Assembly: GCA_035490315.1 (NCBI GenBank)
Contig: DATHET010000331.1
Span: 1 to 6,851 of the forward strand
DNA: 6,851 nucleotides
Origin: JADJQU01 sp035490315
GTDB taxonomy: Bacteria > Planctomycetota > UBA1135 > GCA-002686595
Reading direction: 5' to 3'
The notes under the pieces are model-generated. The model saw only the letters and a list, made by a program, of their open reading frames with translations. It did no database searches and had not been told where the DNA came from. Made by a program: the position numbers and the translations under genes. Positions 6,188 to 6,851 of the stretch are shown here, one piece after another (within the stretch, counting starts at the first letter, position 1; every line of letters begins with the position of its first letter).

Positions 6188-6365
6188 TGCCGGAATTGTA
6201 GTCACCGGCGCTCGCCCTTCCTGCCCATTCTCCGCCTCGTTCCTGGACGGTCCTGGATTTCCGGTGCCCGGACTCGCGAAGATCGCCGCAAAGCCTTTGG
6301 GTTCCGAGCCCTCGTTCCCTAATCTGATGAGCTTGCGAGACCCGTTGGAGAGGCCAGAAGCCGTC
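6188..6365. promoter_or_regulatory. Divergent promoter region between the NYN operon and gltA
   Basis: This 178-base gap separates two divergently transcribed starts, so both promoters should lie here. On the minus strand TACAAT (6200-6195) is a good -10 match, only seven bases before the ATG at 6187, but no convincing -35 was seen. On the plus strand TTGGGT (6297-6302) and TAATCT (6320-6325) are spaced by 17 bases but match the consensus only weakly. An AG-rich stretch GGAGAGG (6347-6353) and AGAAG (6356-6360) precede the gltA ATG and may serve as ribosome binding site. The exact promoter positions are uncertain. Confidence 0.5.
6241..6257. repeat. Tandem direct repeat TCCTGGA x2, 10-base period
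   Basis: TCCTGGA occurs at 6241-6247 and again at 6251-6257, separated by CGG. Both copies lie on the same helical face inside the divergent promoter region. The arrangement could be a binding site for a dimeric regulator, but a seven-base repeat may also arise by chance. Confidence 0.35.
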
Positions 6366-6851
6366 ATGACACCTGATACCACCCTGAAGAGCGCCCCGCA
6401 GAGCGTGCAGCTCGTTTACCAAGGCAAGTCGATCCAGATGCCGATCGTGCGCGGCACCGAGGGCGAGATCGGCATCGACATCTCGAAGCTGCGTCAGGAG
6501 ACGGGCTTGATCACGTTGGATCCGGGCTACGGAAACACCGGCTCGTGCCAGAGCTCGATCACGTTCATCGACGGCGAGCAGGGCATCCTGCGCTACCGCG
6601 GCTACCCGATCGAAGAGCTCGCCGAGAAGAGCACCTTCCTCGAGGTCTCGTACCTGCTCTTGTTCGGCGACCTGCCGACCAAGGACCAGCTCGAGAAGTT
6701 CTCGGCGGAGATCACGCACCACACGATGCTGCACGAGAACTTCGGGCGCTTCTTCGGCGCGCTGCCGAAGGATGCTCACCCGATGCCCGTGTGCGCGGCG
6801 GCGGTCGCGGCCTTGACGACGTTCTATCAGGACGCGGAGGGCGAGGACTCG
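6366..6851 (+). CDS. gltA: Type II citrate synthase, N-terminal part (3' end outside window)
   Basis: Citrate synthase condenses acetyl-CoA with oxaloacetate at the entry of the TCA cycle. The first 162 residues are present and the frame is open to the last base. The sequence closely follows the E. coli GltA pattern: LDPGYGNTGSCQSSITFIDG (51-70), ILRYRGYPIEELAEKS (74-89), SYLLLFGDLPT (95-105), HHTMLHE (118-124) and DAHPM (136-140). The short beta-rich N-terminal segment (about 12-45) is that of the hexameric, often NADH-regulated type II enzymes. The catalytic His and Asp residues lie beyond the window, so activity cannot be checked. ATG 6366 begins with MTPDTTLKSA and follows an AG-rich stretch. 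It is transcribed away from the NYN operon. Related 2-methylcitrate synthases usually lack this N-terminal region, so gltA is favoured. Confidence 0.93.
   Translation, partial: MTPDTTLKSAPQSVQLVYQGKSIQMPIVRGTEGEIGIDISKLRQETGLITLDPGYGNTGSCQSSITFIDGEQGILRYRGYPIEELAEKSTFLEVSYLLLFGDLPTKDQLEKFSAEITHHTMLHENFGRFFGALPKDAHPMPVCAAAVAALTTFYQDAEGEDS

Noticed and set aside
4275..6322. Long plus-strand open frames (4275-5525 and 5105-6322)
   Set aside because: They are complementary to the well-supported DUF1343 and NYN genes and have low-complexity composition without recognisable motifs.
5412..6779. Upstream extension of the DUF1343 frame as far as 6779
   Set aside because: It runs out of frame through the NYN gene and antisense to gltA. 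The lipoprotein signal starts at GTG 5411.
1..6851. CRISPR arrays, tRNA or rRNA genes, insertion sequences, attachment sites
   Set aside because: No spaced repeats, no cloverleaf or rRNA-like stretches, no transposase-like protein and no terminal inverted repeats were seen.

Overview
The window is about two-thirds G+C by eye, has short intergenic gaps, and carries a signal-peptide lipoprotein and amino-sugar genes. This suggests a high-GC Gram-negative-type bacterium. Planctomycetota, a myxobacterial/deltaproteobacterial lineage or Acidobacteriota would all fit, but nothing here settles the taxon. No mobile element, CRISPR array, rRNA or tRNA gene is visible, and no gap between genes exceeds 300 bases.

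Left part (1-2658, + strand): a chemotaxis signalling cluster. In order it holds the C-terminal end of a CheY-type receiver, a CheR receptor methyltransferase, a complete CheY, a CheX-type CheY-P phosphatase, and a second small protein with the same D-x3-E-x2-N phosphatase signature. The complete cheY and cheX overlap by 8 bases, and cheX starts at TTG behind a perfect GGAGG. Together they would set receptor adaptation (CheR) and the lifetime of the CheY-P signal (CheX and possibly the second protein). The kinase, coupling protein and methylesterase are not in the window and may lie upstream.

Middle (2723-3499, + strand): nagB, glucosamine-6-phosphate deaminase, the last step that brings amino sugars into glycolysis. 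Its 3' end overlaps the tail of a convergent gene by 55 bases.

Right part (6187-3445, - strand): a tightly coupled three-gene operon. It encodes a NYN-domain protein with a C-terminal OST-HTH/LOTUS-like domain (putative RNA-processing protein), a DUF1343/NamZ-type exo-N-acetylmuramidase predicted to be a lipoprotein, and a PAP2-family membrane phosphatase. Each junction is a 4-base stop/start overlap (GTGA, then ATGA). NamZ acts on cell-wall amino sugars and NagB on amino-sugar phosphates, so a cell-wall turnover theme is plausible but inferred.

Far right (6366-6851, + strand): the N-terminal part of type II citrate synthase (gltA), divergent from the NYN operon across a 178-base promoter region that holds a short tandem direct repeat.

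I saw no clear undescribed system. The two items most worth checking are the pair of CheX/CheC-like proteins behind one CheY, and the coupling of a NYN/OST-HTH protein to NamZ and PAP2 genes.
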